DNA of 53,890 bases. It comes from Seison nebaliae. Taxonomy: Eukaryota > Rotifera > Pararotatoria > Seisonacea > Seisonidae. Below the pieces are notes generated by a model. The model had not been told where the DNA came from, made no database searches, and saw only the letters and a list, made by a program, of their open reading frames with translations. The DNA is taken from contig JALJEE010002031.1 in the NCBI GenBank assembly GCA_023231475.1, positions 1 to 53,890 of the forward strand, written 5' to 3'. The position numbers and the translations under genes are program-made. Shown one piece after another: positions 20,595-36,000 of the stretch (within the stretch, counting starts at the first letter, position 1; every line of letters begins with the position of its first letter).

Positions 20595-22683
20595 TTAAGA
20601 CAATTCCACCTGCGCTCCGAAATCGTCTGTTTCCACAGTTCTTGCACGTTCAATCCATTGTTTTATTGCACCGGCTAATTCGAGATCAACTTGTTCGAAG
20701 TTAGACATTTGTCGTTTGATTATAAATTGTTGTGCATGTTGAAGATGATTTGCAAATTCTCTGGCTAACATCTCTCGTTGTTCCACATTTAATACCTAAA
20801 ACATCGAACATAAATAATCGAATACAATTAAGAATTAGGTCTCCTCAATTGAAATGAACGAACATGTCGATAAAATATTTTCGCTTGGTAATAAAAGTCA
20901 ACGGTTTTGTAACCAACTCGTCGGACTTCTCCATTTGCACGATAAGGTATATCGCTATGATTGACGGCAACTGCTGCTCCATGGAAACTGTTCGGATAAT
21001 AGACGGGACAACCAACTAACATTATTAGAATGAATGAAAAAATGAGCATAGTAAAATTAAAATAAACCTTGATTGTTATAACACATCGGACCGTCACGCT
21101 GATTGTTAGTCACATGATGAACAGGACGATTAATAGGCAATTGTTGATAATTAGGACCGATACGATGACGTTGTGCTTGAGAATAAGCGAGTGCTCGACC
21201 CTAACCGAGAAAATAAGATTGAAATTCAAACAAAAATGTTCAGATACAATGACGAACATGTAACATTCGATCGACACCGAGTTCAATCCCAGGAATAACA
21301 TTAGCTGGTGAGAATGCCATTTGTTCCGTTTCCACAAAATGATTATTTACATTTCGCTCCAAAATTAGTTGACCTATCTCCTTTAACGGATATTCGTAGT
21401 GAGGCCAAACCTAATTAAAATAATTATTTTTCTTTATCTAATTATTATAAACCTGAACGATGTCCAAAGGATTTACTTCACTATTTTGCATTTCATCCGA
21501 ATTCATAATCTGGACATAAACTGTCCAAGAAACTTGTTCTCCAACAGCTAATCGTTCATACAATGAACGACTATGATAATCAGGATCAATAGCAGCAATA
21601 CGTTTCGCATCTTGTGGACTGAGATTTTTAATATCATGATTCGTCTACCCAAAATCGTTGTTCAATAATCAAATGAATTAAAATGAAGAGACCAACATGA
21701 AAGGTGAATCTCACATAGAAGATCTCGTTGTCAATGTTGACGAATTTATACGTGTGGACAGAATAAGCATTCATGTATTGGTATCCTAACGGTATTCCGC
21801 GACTCGTAAATTTCATCATCAACTAATGTGAAATGGTAAAGGATGGGAAATTAATTAATAGAACCAAATGAATAGATTCAGGTGTTAAGGAGAAAAAATC
21901 CCAAAACATATCGGGATCGTACATATTAGTAACAGGGTTCCTTCGACAGGCATGTACCAGACTAGGATACTAAGTCGGAAAAATGTTATTAATTATCATC
22001 ATAATGTCATCTCTAAACCATTAGTGGATCGCGAATGTAAAATACTGGGAAGTTTGAACAAACCAAATCCCAATTTCCACATTCCGTATAAAATTTGACG
22101 GCTAAACCGCGAACATCACGAACGGTATCACATGAACCTTTTTCACTATCTTTGAAAATTAGTGAAGTTAAATTTGAAGTTTTATTAGAAATAACTCATT
22201 CGAGATAGCCGCACTGCAACCGGTGTTCTCTTACCAACATGTTCTAATAATTTATTTTTCCATATCTGATCTAACGTATTCGTACACTCGAAATAACCAT
22301 AAGCACCTGTTAAGGTGAAGAAATATTTCTAAATTTCCTCTCAAAAGTTTAACCTATTCCTTTTCCATGAGTTACTCGCTCTGGTGTTCTCTCACAAGTA
22401 AACTTACCTAATTCTTCATTTAAGACGACATCCTGAGCTAGCAATGGACCACTGACTCCTACGGTTAGACTATTTGTTTTATTTGGAATGGGTGCACCAT
22501 TATTCAATGTCATGGCAATTGGCTGAAATTAAGTTTTGATGAAAATTTCTTCTTAAACTATTAGAGAATGTTAAAGAAAACATCATTGTTCGAACGGAAA
22601 TCCTGAAGTTGATTACATGCGATGCCTCGATTCTCCAATTTATGGATTTCGATATCAGTAAAATCACCTTGTTCGGCTGCCAT
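20595..22683 (-). CDS. Cat: Catalase-like heme protein with substituted catalytic Asn
   Basis: Eleven exons, from the start codon: 22582-22683, 22354-22522, 22196-22306, 22019-22149, 21865-21969, 21697-21822, 21453-21644, 21258-21410, 21068-21200, 20864-21015, 20595-20795; 524 residues, normal for animal catalase (H2O2 to water and oxygen). The distal His (His86, in PERVTHGKG) and proximal Tyr (Tyr369, in [17 protein letters not shown]) are 283 residues apart, as in bovine catalase, which supports the model. The catalytic Asn position, 73 after the His, is Ser159 ([17 protein letters not shown]). Other conserved stretches are altered: [13 protein letters not shown] replaces GIPDGHRHMNGYG, and the third position of the active-site signature is Cys. 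The C-terminus VELS has no SKL-like peroxisome signal. All ten introns are short and start GTT. Activity cannot be assumed. Confidence 0.93.
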
Positions 22684-22937
22684 TATTTTTACGAGTGTGC
22701 TAAAGGACTATTGTTCAGAATAACACAACGTTTGTAATTTAATTGAGGAATAAATATTTGAATAAATTGCTAGTCAAGATGATCGTCATCTCTAATTCAG
22801 TTAATCCCAGATACACAGTAGGCTGTTGTAAATTTTGATAAATCTTCTAAAAATTTTAATTTGTAGCTTATACTTCAAACAACAACAGTTGAGAATTGTT
22901 AAATTTAAGGAAGTCATTTGAAATTTGTGAAAATAAA
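22684..22937. promoter_or_regulatory. Short divergent intergenic region, likely shared promoter
   Basis: Only 254 bp separate the start codons of the catalase-like gene (minus) and the protein 4.1 gene (plus). Both promoters must lie here unless there are upstream noncoding exons. I see no convincing TATA box or other named site. Confidence 0.4.
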
Positions 22938-25923
22938 ATGTTTGTTAATCGAGCAAGTACAGGTAAAAAGAAATTTGTAAAATTTCATGTAATTTTACTG
23001 GATGATACGACGATCGATTTCGAATTGAAGAAACATCGAAAGGGAATTGAGTTGTTGAGGAATGTATGCGATTATGTGAATATAGCGGAGTATGAAGCTG
23101 ATTATTTTGGAATGACAGTTCTTGGCATTGATGAGATGAATGATTTCTGGATGAATATAGAGAAGTCGATGAATAAACAATTGAATGAGAAGAGGAATCT
23201 ACTGAAAATGTTGAATAACGAGAAATATATAGTAGAATTACGAATAAAATATTATCCGATCGAACCAGGATATTTGAAAGAAGATTTCACTCGATATCTC
23301 CTCACTCTCCAATTGCGACGAGATATTTTAAAAAAGAAATTGAATTGCTCCACTGTTACAAAAGCTTTACTCGCTTCTTATATCATCCAATCGGAATTAG
23401 GTGACTATTCTGAAATTTGTCATGAGCCAAATGGAGACGAATTACATTATCTGAGATCATTCCAATTCCAATCGATGGAAGACGATAAAGATGATGATTT
23501 TTTGAAAAAAGTATTAGAATTACATCAAATGCATGAAGGACAAATGCCAGCACAAGCTGATCTCAATTATTTGGATAACGTGAAAAAACTTCCTCTTTAT
23601 GGAACGACATTGTTCGATGCTTATGACGCAGAGAATCTTCCGATTTATATCGGTATTTCCGCTTACGGTATCAGTGTATTGCGGAAGAATGATTATTTAA
23701 AATTATCTCGATTTCCTTGGCCGAAAATCATGAAAATGAGTTATAAGAAACTTCTTTTCTTTCTCCATTTGAGACCGTCGGAATTTTGTGAAAGTGTAAA
23801 GATTCTTGGTTTCCGTTCTGTTCGACATTCGACTGCGAAACAATTATGGCTATTGGGATGTGAATATCATCATTTCTTTCGAATGAAAGAGAATGATATG
23901 CCATTAACAGTTGCCAATACAGCCTTCTCATCAATACGGAGTCATTTGAGTATTTCGAAACGTTTCCGTCATTCATCCAGATTTACACTCGCACAAATGA
24001 ATTCGTTACCAAGTAGTCGAATAGAACCAGATTTCATTCGAACATATTCCAAACAACAATTATCATCTTCGATGCATCGTATTAATATGAGTGATGAAGA
24101 TAATTGTCAACAACGATTATATCGAACTAAATCATTATCTCGACATCTCTTATCAAAAATGGAAGATGAGAATATGAATAATTTCATTTCGAATAATTCA
24201 TATGAGAATGAAAATGAAATGGAAAGAATGACCAATGAACATTCAGATATGAATCATCAATCTCAAACAATTTACAATCAAATTCATAATAATAGTAATT
24301 TCCCACAAGTTAATCGTCAATCACAAAACTTCAATCAACAACAACAACAAATGACTCAGAATTTCATTCAACAACAACAACAAGAACAAATTCAAATTCA
24401 AAACTTTAATAAACAAATACAATCTCAGAATTTAATACAACAACAATCACAAAATTCACTTCATCAACAATCATCAAATAATAATGATAATTCTCATTAT
24501 CATCAAATGGAAATATTGAATCACGTTCCTCAACATCATCAATCACAACAAAAAGATCTTCTAACTCAAATTCAAAAACAGCCATTATTCCAAAAGCAGA
24601 AATCAGAAGAAATAAATATTTCAAAAGGAGAATCGAAAATTTATGAAGATAAAGAAGAAACAACATCTGTCCAGATGACGATAAAAGACAATGAACATGA
24701 AATTGTGGAAGAATCAGGCGATATAATTCCAAACGATATTGTCGTCGATATGGTTCAAAATGAAAGAGATGAAATGAAAGTATCTTTACAAACGAAAATC
24801 ATCGAAGATAACATTATTGAAATGAAATTAAAGAATGAAATGGATGAATTAATAGAAATCAATATGAATTGTCCACAAAACTCCCAAATGAAACAACAAA
24901 ATAATCAAATGAATCAATCAAATGATACATTCCAATCATTTCAATCCTCCGTCAATAACGATGTGGAAAGTGAAGGAATTGATGAAGAAGATTCATTTCA
25001 TCATCAAATTCAACAGAATTTACTTTCACCTGTAATTCATAATGATGAAACTATGACTGTTGTTACTGAAACGAACGACACAATAGACGAACAATTAAAT
25101 TCGAATAAAGAACTGGATGAATTGAGTCATCACTCAAAACGGTCATCTTCCATCCATAATGGTCAGAATAACGATTCAAGTTGTGATGAAGATACAAATT
25201 TTGAAGAGAATTCTCCCATTTTAGAGAAAGCTCCAACACCTCCTCCTCGTCATGTTTTCTTTAATTACGAGAAGAATGATGATCAATCACCAATGATTGA
25301 TCTCAACAATTCTACAATCACAACGACCTCTCCCTCAATTGTCGATACATCTGATCATATTCGAACTATAACCACTGCGACAATATTTGACAATTATTTA
25401 ATGGAGGATTCGATGAAAGAGGAAGAACATATAAAAACAGATGAATCTCAAGAAGATAATAAATTGGAAGGATTAAATTCTAAATTCTCTTTGCGATTTA
25501 GTAAAGAACCATCATATTCTCCAGAATTAGAGAATGCAGCTTTAATAGCTGATATTGTTAGTTCTTTTCTTTCATTCCTTTATCAATTAATTCAAATTTC
25601 AGATGATGATTGAAGCAATACGAAAAGTTAGTAAATTGAACGATGAATTAATTGTAGAAGCGATTGATGTAAACAACGAGAATGAAGAGAATAAAGAAGA
25701 AGTGGTGGAGGAAGAAATCATTAAATCACACGATCAATTCAATTGTGAAATTGAAGAGAAAAATAAATTTCATGAATTTCAAGAGACTACAAAAGAAAAT
25801 TTCATTCAATCTAATTTTCTTTATTCTTCTTCTTCACTCGCAACAACCACGACAACAAATTGTATGGAGAAAACGACAAATTTATTGAAGTCGTTCCAAG
25901 TTGTAGACGAGGACGACGTCTGA
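22938..25923 (+). CDS. EPB41L: Protein 4.1/coracle-type FERM protein
   Basis: Two exons, 22938-25556 and 25603-25923, about 979 residues; the first in-frame ATG is used. Residues about 10-315 form a full FERM domain: F1 (FHVILLDDTTIDFELKKHRK), F2 (FTRYLLTLQLRRDI; LLASYIIQSELGDYSE), and F3 (YGTTLFDAYDAENLPIYIGI; RFPWPKIMKMSYKK; HHFFRM). A FERM-adjacent motif follows (SKRFRHSSRFTLAQ), the mark of the 4.1 family, which links membrane proteins to spectrin-actin at the cell cortex and septate junctions. The long tail is low-complexity: Gln/Asn-rich (about 450-560), then acidic, with one proline-rich motif (APTPPPR). I see neither a spectrin-actin-binding domain nor a clear 4.1 C-terminal domain. 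A coracle, EPB41L or FRMD-type assignment cannot be separated by eye. Confidence 0.88.
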
Positions 25924-26097
25924 ACAATTCTCTCAACTTCAAACTTCCATTCCATTTGCTAATGAGCTAATTATCTTTTAAAATAATCAATTTCCATTCC
26001 AATCATTTTGTTTTGCAATTTATGACAAATTCTTTATTTTTATAAAATAATTTTCTTTCCAATAAACATTTCTCATTCCATCAAACATCTGAACAAA

Positions 26098-27459
26098 ATG
26101 AATAAACCAGTCATAACTAATCAGCCGACAGGAAGACGAACAATTGCAACAAATGTCATCAGTCAGATCGGCACAACGAAGAAAGCGAATCGTGCCATGA
26201 AACGATGGCGAATAGGAGTACAAGATGTTGATGGAATGACAAAATTGGAGTCGATAAACTTCGTCAGAATTACTCAATTAATTAAATTTGACTGTATTCT
26301 TTTCAATAATTCTTCTTTCTAATTTATTTATTGTCAGTCAAATGTGTTCGTCAAAGGAATAGTTATGCTGTGAGAGACAGGTACGGTACAAATATTTATT
26401 ATGTGACGGAAGGTTCAATTTTGAGATGTAAGTTTAATTTATTTATTTGTAGCATCTACCAGTTGTATGAGACAATTTGCTGGTCCGCAACGTGCTCTAA
26501 ATTTAACTTTAATGAACGGTAATGGAGAGAAGATGTTGGAATTTCATCGATTTGGTTGTTGTCCTCAAACCATCAATACTTGCATTTGTCTCCCGTTCGG
26601 ATTGGAGAAGATGATGGTGAAAGATAAAAATAATAATTTAGTTCATTTTCTTCTTCAATTATCTCACTTATACATGCTTATAGATTGGATACATTCAACA
26701 AATTTGTACTTTTTGGAATATTGAATTAAGAATTTTTCGGAAAACTTCGTCGGAAGAGAACGAACAAGTGGAGGACGAGGAAGATGAGTTCAATTTTGAA
26801 AACGCCCGATATGAATCGTTAATCGAACAGATCGGAGATGATTTTTATGAGCATGTTTATTCGATTCGTGGTGGTGGATGTGGCTGTCTATGTCGATGTG
26901 CGACAGATATCGAAATTTATGTTAGACATTTTTATCAAAAATATTATTCATCTTTTTATTTATTTAATTGTTGTTTGATTGAATTATTCTTGAAAGATTT
27001 ATTCACCAACATATCAACAGTTGGTCGGTCTGATAGCGAAACATTGGAAACAATTCAATCCAGATATCGAATTTAATCAGGATCATGAAAATTTCGAGAT
27101 TGTCTGTTATTATTTTCTTTATTTCAGTTTATTCCGATATTCGATTTTCAGTTCCTATGAAGAGTAACAAAGAAGACAAAGCATTAATTTTGGGAGCGGC
27201 ATTCTTATTAGTTACAATTTTAATTTATAATATTTATTCTTTAATTGAAATTTTAACAGAATTTTATGATATTCGAAATGTCGTAATAGAATTTGATGGA
27301 AATTTTATTTCAATAAAAATTTTTCTTTAATAATTTCACAATTGACTCCAGATCATTGAGAGAGTAGGAGCGAAGGAATGTCTGTTTGATGATATTTGTA
27401 AAGTGGGAATGGAATTACGATTAGAAAAACGAATGATGTTTCTTTCGGAAATTGAATAA
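26098..27459 (+). CDS. PLSCR: Phospholipid scramblase
   Basis: Seven exons: 26098-26293, 26338-26412, 26453-26616, 26684-26920, 27021-27105, 27152-27210, 27352-27459; 307 residues. Scramblases move phospholipids between membrane leaflets in a Ca2+-dependent way and also bind DNA or signalling proteins. Visible landmarks are SYAVRDRYGTNIYYVTE, GPQRALNLTLMNGNGEKM, a cysteine-rich block (CCPQTINTCICLPFG) that can carry palmitates, a second one (GGGCGCLCRCATDIEI), GLIAKHW, and ENFEIVFPM followed by a hydrophobic helix (ALILGAAFLL), which together match the Ca2+ motif and membrane segment. An acidic insertion (EDEEDEFNF) sits before the second Cys block. The last join (27210 to 27352) is the least certain. 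It starts 174 bp after the 4.1 gene on the same strand. Confidence 0.9.
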
Positions 27460-27966
27460 ATATGATGGAAATAAATCGGATAGAATAAGAATAATATGAA
27501 GGAAAAATATAACGAGAAATCACAGAAGAAATAATAAAAAGAAGAATTTCATTCGTTCCATCATTCGGTTCATGTTACAGAACAGAAACTATTCTTCTAA
27601 TTCCATTTTACTTAGAAAAGAATTATCTTCTCCAGAAAACGCAATATAAAATTCTTTCACATCAAGAAAATTTCAATTCTATTTTTTTTTCTTCTTTTCA
27701 TATGAAATCGGAAAGGTACGATATTTAACAAAAAAAAAAGAAAAATATTTTCTCCCAAAGATAATTTCTCCAAATGGGAAAATATTCGAATATATTGAGA
27801 TTATTTTTATTGAGGATGTTCTCGTGAATTTGGTCGATGGAGATAATTTTGTTGAGAGAGTGAGAATGATATTGCTCATATAATGATTAGATAGATGTAT
27901 AATATATTCACTGTTCAAAAAAGGTTTTAATCGAAAAAAATAATAAAATATTTTTCATCAAACAAT
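27460..27966. other. Gap between convergent genes
   Basis: This holds the 3' ends of the scramblase (plus) and NDR kinase (minus) transcripts. AT-rich with several AATAAA-like signals. No coding frame is supported. Confidence 0.5.
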
Positions 27967-29681
<1,715 letters not shown>

Positions 29682-32596
29682 CCTATTGTCATTGGTTCGT
29701 TTCTTTCTGGTGCAGTAATCGGAAGGGGAAGAAAGAAATGGATGAAGTATTCTCGATTTAACTTCATGTAAATAACAAAATTTCATTTTAGTTCACATTC
29801 TCCTCACATCCCATTGTCCTTTTGGAGGGAGAAAATTGTTTTGTCTTTATTCAAATCAAATTGATTTGTATCTCAATAAAACATAAAAAATTTCTTTTAC
29901 GTAATCGCCCCACATCCAACAACATCGATTGTGAATAAACAAATGTAAAACGATTTTCCCATTTCACAAAGAGGAAAAAGAAAAGACAAATTTGGAAAAC
30001 GAAAAAACATTTTCTTCAAATTATTCCCAAATCACTATCACTATCATCATCATCATCATCATCATTAATCGAATAACAATAGCACAAAATGGAAGGAAAG
30101 GAAAGGAATCATTCATGAAATTAAATAAATAAATAATCACTTCAATTAATAATTGGGAAATAATTTAGAGGAAATAAACTTCGATAAAAACCTCTTCGTA
30201 CCACCCATTAGCCACCTGACAACAGAATGCCAATGACTTTTTTTAAAATAGGAAGCTTCTCACTTTTCCTAATCCATCTATTTCAGTTATGTAATCGCTC
30301 TCTTCGCTTCCAGACGATTCGATCTCTCAACTCCACTAATTTGCTAGTGATGATGAGATTGACGTTATTGGCAGAAAGGAGAATTTCTTAATTAAAAAGA
30401 AAACGGAAAAATTATTATATTAAATTCATTTAAATAATGGAAACATACGAGATTTCCTTCAAATGGGAAAGAAGAATTAGTTGAATGAAAAATACAGAAG
30501 CAAAAGGAGATCGATCGATCAAGAAGAATGAAACGGAGGAATTGTAGAAATTTATCGATTTTTTTCCACATGGCAGAAATGAATTCTTTGAACAAAATTG
30601 GAGAAATTTGTTTAAAATAAATTTTTTTGAGTCTTCTCTTCTGTATTCATCTTCGTTATCATATTACAAAAAATACACTGATACAAAAGAGTAGAACCAA
30701 GTACATCTAATTGTCTCTTTGACATATACTCCTCCAGTCTTCCTCTTCCTGTCAACGTGGAGACAGGTGTATACGTCTCTCTTAGTTGTAAATGAGACTA
30801 TACGTTGGTATCATATGGAACTATATCTATTCTATCATTCTCATTCTTGTTGTTGTTATTATTCTTATTATTATTATTATTAAAGAAATGAACGTAAATT
30901 ATCAAAATAGCCATCAACACATGAACAGAAAGATAATTAAAATGAACAGCAAATAAAATACGTCCAATTATTATTTAGTCACATGCAATCCGATTTATCG
31001 GCAAAGAATAACAGGTCATCATCATCATCGCAGAATTCTTTAACAAAATTAAATGTGAAATTCTCTCGTTTAATTGTCCTTCAAACTGCCTTATCATTCA
31101 TTCTTTGATTACATAATTATTGCTCAAGGTGAACTGATGCTAAGTATGGAAAGGACAATTTTTACATTATTATAATTCATGAAACTTTCATTGTTATTAT
31201 TCCATTCGTTGTTGTGTTGATGATGGGTGCATATTGACTAAATGATATTTACATATGGGACAAGGGAAATGATTGATAAGAATTTTGTTATAATATTTAT
31301 TAGTCAACAACACTCTCACTTCCTTGTGCCTGTTGAGCATCTCTCTCACATCTACTCTCACAATGTTCTAACAATTACATTATTATTACTTGCTTATCAG
31401 TTGTGAATAGAGAAAACTTTCAAAAAGGAATACTATAAAAACTAATAAAGAATCATTTCCGCCATTTTTCACAATTTTCCTATCATCCAAATGTCATCGT
31501 GAAAAGAAAATAAGTGACTTGGATGAAATATGAAAACTATTCTCAATAACCAGTTCTTTTAGTTAGTTGTTCTAATAAAATAAGTAAATCCAACTGTGCA
31601 ATGCAGCAGTCATGGAAACAAAATTCTTTAAAAATTTCAAATTGAATTCTTCAAAAAAATCGTGTTTTCAACCCGAATTGGAAGGAAATGAGTAGAAGGG
31701 ACGAACCGAAAAATTATTAAAATTTATTTAATTTTTTCTCAATTCTCACACTATATGCCTCCAATGCTTCGCTTATGAACAGTACGTATAGGAGAATGTT
31801 TTAATTTTTTTATTTGCTAATCCACATGTCGTCAAAAAGAGTTGTCTTCAGAATTAAAAAAACACTTTAGTTTATTTGATGAATGTTCTCGCTCAACATT
31901 TATTAAAAGAGCATAAGTTATATTTTGGAACATTAAATTAAACGTACTTTTACTTAACTAGACATAAAATAACTTTAGGATTTTAAATTTTATAGACTCA
32001 GAATAAACTCGAGATGCTCGACACTTTGGTAATCTCTAGTTTAAGTCTCCATCCCTTAAAATTTTTCTGAATTTCCCCTTATTTGGTTAGGTATCATACT
32101 TAAAAAATAATATTTTCCAAAAAATCTCTTTTATGGACATTACATCATGGAGATATCATATTTCGTAAAGAAAAAACTCCTCACATCAGACGATAACAAG
32201 GAGAATAATTTGCTAACGACCCAACATCCAAAGGATGGAAATTATATCATGTAATATCGATTAATACAGAAAAAAATAATTTTCTAGAAGAATATTCCTT
32301 CGAAGAAGAATTGTTGAGAAGAGAAATATTGTGTATTAACAGAATGATAATTCAATAATGAATAAGATGGATGGATCGATATAATTATATCTGTATTATG
32401 TTTCGAAAATGTTCACAAATTGTCGAGTGTTTAGGAAGTAAAATTTTTAAAATTTCAAACCTTAATTTTTCTTTGAAAAAAATGAAGAAATTGATAAGTT
32501 TAAATTTTGGGCCTTAAAATAATTGATAAATTTTTTTTCTGATAAAATTTTTCCGTGTATTTTTCACAACATTTCATACACTGTGCTTTTGTCATA
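29682..32596. other. Intergenic, nothing recognised
   Basis: About 2.9 kb of AT-rich sequence between the NDR kinase start and U1C. It contains a short ATC repeat at 30043-30065 and TTG/TTA triplet runs near 30850. Short ORFs have no protein-like features. The left part presumably includes the kinase promoter. Confidence 0.45.
30043..30065. repeat. ATC trinucleotide microsatellite
   Basis: A pure run of the triplet ATC, noncoding, upstream of the NDR kinase gene. Confidence 0.85.
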
Positions 32597-33046
32597 ATGC
32601 CAAAGTTATATTTGTACTTAAATTTGTAATGTTTCTTTCTAATGTCTAGTGGGACAGATATTACTGTGATTATTGTGACACTTATTTGACGCACGATTCC
32701 CCGTCGGTTCGGAAGACTCACAATCAAGGGAAGAATCATAAAGGAAATGTTCGTGAATATTATCAGAAATGGTTGGCGGATCAAGCACAACGATTAATTG
32801 ATCAAACTAGTTCGGTTTTTATTGGAATATGAATTGACCTAATTTTTCGGTTGAATAGTTCAAGATTTTGGTCGACAAGAGAAATTGGGTTTGAACAATC
32901 CTACATTTAACTCGTTTCCTACGACACAAACGGTACCGATGATGGGTGGAATGCCTATGCCACAGAATTCTGTTCCATATGGAACGATGCAGCCTCCGGC
33001 ATCGATGCAACAGCCGTCGGGTTTGCCGCCTCTGCCACCGCAATAA
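32597..33046 (+). CDS. SNRPC: U1 snRNP protein C
   Basis: Three exons, 32597-32604, 32658-32809 and 32859-33046, 115 residues. U1C stabilises pairing of U1 snRNA with the 5' splice site. The tiny first exon encodes MPK with a split codon. The second begins [20 protein letters not shown], nearly identical to the human zinc finger, with both Cys and the two His (KTHNQGRKHK) in place, followed by the conserved helix [17 protein letters not shown]. The third encodes a short Met/Pro/Gln-rich tail ([11 protein letters not shown]), as in other U1C proteins but shorter. Both introns start with GTT. The first exon carries only eight coding bases, so it is easy to miss. Confidence 0.95.
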
Positions 33047-36000
33047 AATTTAAATAATCAAAATGGATGAAATCAAATGGAATTTCTTCCGCTTTTTTCT
33101 ATGGATAATTTTCCAAGAAATTTATCTTCTGAACGAAAATGTTAACTGAAGTGAAGATGAGATGTAAAATTGAAATTTCTTTTTTTTTTTTTGAATATTA
33201 AAATAAAAAGAATTTGTTTTTTTTTCATATTCAGTGAACGTTTCCAATCGAATGAACGAAATTGTATTTGAATTAGAATATTATTATCTTCTTTAAACAC
33301 AAGTTCGTCTCCCGTTGTCTTATCGGAGAGGAGGGAGAAAGGAATCGCTTCAAACTTTATCTTATCATTCTTCTCATTATTCTCCTTTTTCATTTTGAAG
33401 GTTAAGTTCATTTGTTTCCAATTCTTCCATATCTTCACGTATGTCTTCCTCTCATCGTGTAATGTCCACGACAGAGAAGACATGAAAAGTCTCTCCGTCC
33501 GTTTGGAGGCGGAGAGAAAACTTTTGACAAAAGGTAACGATCTTATGCAATTTCATTCAATAAATTTATTCCATTCTATCATTTCCTTCGAATCGAATGT
33601 TAATGAAAGTTTATTCATTTCCACTCATCCCAATTCGTATACTCGGAAAATTTAGATGACAATGATGATTCTTCATCAACATTATTGTTCATTTCATTAT
33701 CACCGACAATTTACTAGTTCATGATCATTCGAATCCATTTTTCGCACGTACATATCACTTGATGAACAATGGGTTGAGAATGAACACCACGAAAGAAAAA
33801 AAAGAGAGATAGATATGGTCGAGGAACGGGACGAAAGAGGTTCCTTTCTTCTATATTCTATTCTTTAGTTAACAATGAGAACTACTTCCATATCGACTTC
33901 TTAATGTTTCCGCTTGTTTCTCTCTCTCTATCTCTATTTTTTTGTGCCGTCAGTGTTCAGATGTGTCAAGTGGAGTTTTTTTCTTTAATTATCTGTTCTC
34001 GATAAACATCATCATCATCACCATCATCCTATTATCATTAGAATGTGGAATATAATCTATGCATCATTTATCTACATCATTGAATGCTCTGTCTCTTCCA
34101 GTCGATGGATTGTGCGAAAGACATTGACTGAATGAAAATGCTCTTTTGTTCTCCGAATTCTCCAATTCTCTGAAGTTATCGAATGAAAATTAATATCTTT
34201 ATTCCTCGTTAAGCAATATGTTATTGTAAGATCAGAAGGAGAATGGCATTTTTAGAATGAAATTAGAATAAAAAATTTTCAATGAGAATTTTCCTTCATG
34301 AAAATTATAATCAATCTAAATGTGTCTATTGGAACTCATGCATTCCATCATATTTCTTCCAATCCTTTCGTAATACTATATTAAATCCAATTAAATGTTC
34401 TACTAAATTTTCCTAATAAATTTTTATAAGTTTTCCATATCAACATCCGTCAGTTTGCAAGCATTTTGCCCCTCCTTCCATTCGTATCGATCGAACAATT
34501 ATAATTGAATGGATCGTATAAAAGTAAGAATAGAAAGTTGCGATGAAACAAAAGAGGAAAAGTAGTAGGGTAAGCATCATGTGCAGATGGTTGTTGTGGA
34601 AGCTGCAAATCCTCTGAGGTGTAAATAAGAAGGAAGAAATGCAAACTGCACCGGATACATTTGCAAAAAATTTATTTTATCGATCATTCTATTTCGTAAA
34701 GAAACTAACGAATTCTCATTTCATATGACGAATACAAGTAAAATTGAGGGAAATGATTATTCTCTAATTCTCTCCCAGTTACCTTGAATAGATGGGATTG
34801 AATGAATTATTCTAATTTGCAATTGAAATATTTTTCAATCTGATAATGAAATCAACAATTCTATTGATCTTTTTTTGTTGATTCTTCTTCCAATTCTCTC
34901 TCTCATTACTCTTTCATAATTCATACATTAGATTACGCTAACAAGAAAAATGTATTTAGAATTGAATGTTATTATAGATTTAATTTTATTATAGAATCGT
35001 TCGCAAAAAAACAGTTTCACTTTCAAGAAATTTTAATTGAGCATCAAAAGTTAATAGGAGAACTATGAATTTCTTTTGATAAACATTTCCTCAAATATTA
35101 TTAAGAGAATGCAACTCGAAGAGATCTGAAATTGAAGAAAGTTTATCTCGCAACTAATTGGCAAGATGGTCGGTTGAGTGAAATCGATTCGATAGGAAAA
35201 TCCTTGAAATAATTCATAACAGCCGTAGTCCTTGATATGGAGGCAAAAATGAAAATTTGTTTTCTTCATCATTTTGCCATTTCCTTCTTTATTCGATATT
35301 TAGTGAAATGGAATAGAATCGGGAGAAAAATCTTTTCAGGCATATCGTTTGCAGACATTATTATTATTTAATATCTTCGCAATTTTAGTAAAATTTTTAA
35401 ATTTATTGAAAGTTTCATTCAGAAATGAAATAATTGCTCAAATTATGCATGAAAATTATTTTGTAGAATAATTATTTATAGACAAAAGAAATCATCTGAA
35501 TGTTTTTTAGACACTTCATCTTCCTCCTTAACCATTTGTTTTGATTTATTCTAAATAATTTGTTTTCTCTGAAAAGTTCATAAAAAGTTTTTCTTTTAAA
35601 TTTAAACAAATAAAAATTGAAGGAAAATTGACATTCTCATGCCAATATGTTCATATGTGTATGAGAATAGGAATGTGTTGATGTGGAATAATTATGGAAG
35701 AAGAAAAATATGTAACATTAGATCGAAATTCCACATATATATTTCTTTCAATTTTTCTTGCAATCAATTCCTATGCAGATGTAACAGAAGAGAACAGTAT
35801 GGAACTTTATCAATCTTTCCTTTCCAGTTGGCAGCTGATGGCATAAATTGCCTTTTCCTTTCCAAAGAAGTCGAATGAACATCCATTGGGTTACGTATGG
35901 TGAATAATAATTTTCTACTATGTTGACATTCGGTATGTGTTAGGATGATTAGCAGGATGATGGTGAAAGACCGTATTTGAAACTAACAGTTAACATTGAA

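Noticed and set aside
26428-26452. A 25 bp intron with a consensus GTAAGT donor in the scramblase gene
   Set aside because: The alternative donor at 26413 gives a 40 bp intron like its neighbours and restores the exact family spacing between the flanking motifs.
33904-34005. Short ORF with a signal-like start (MFPLVSLSLSLFFCAVS)
   Set aside because: The hydrophobic Ser/Leu run comes from a CT-rich simple repeat, and nothing downstream supports a gene.
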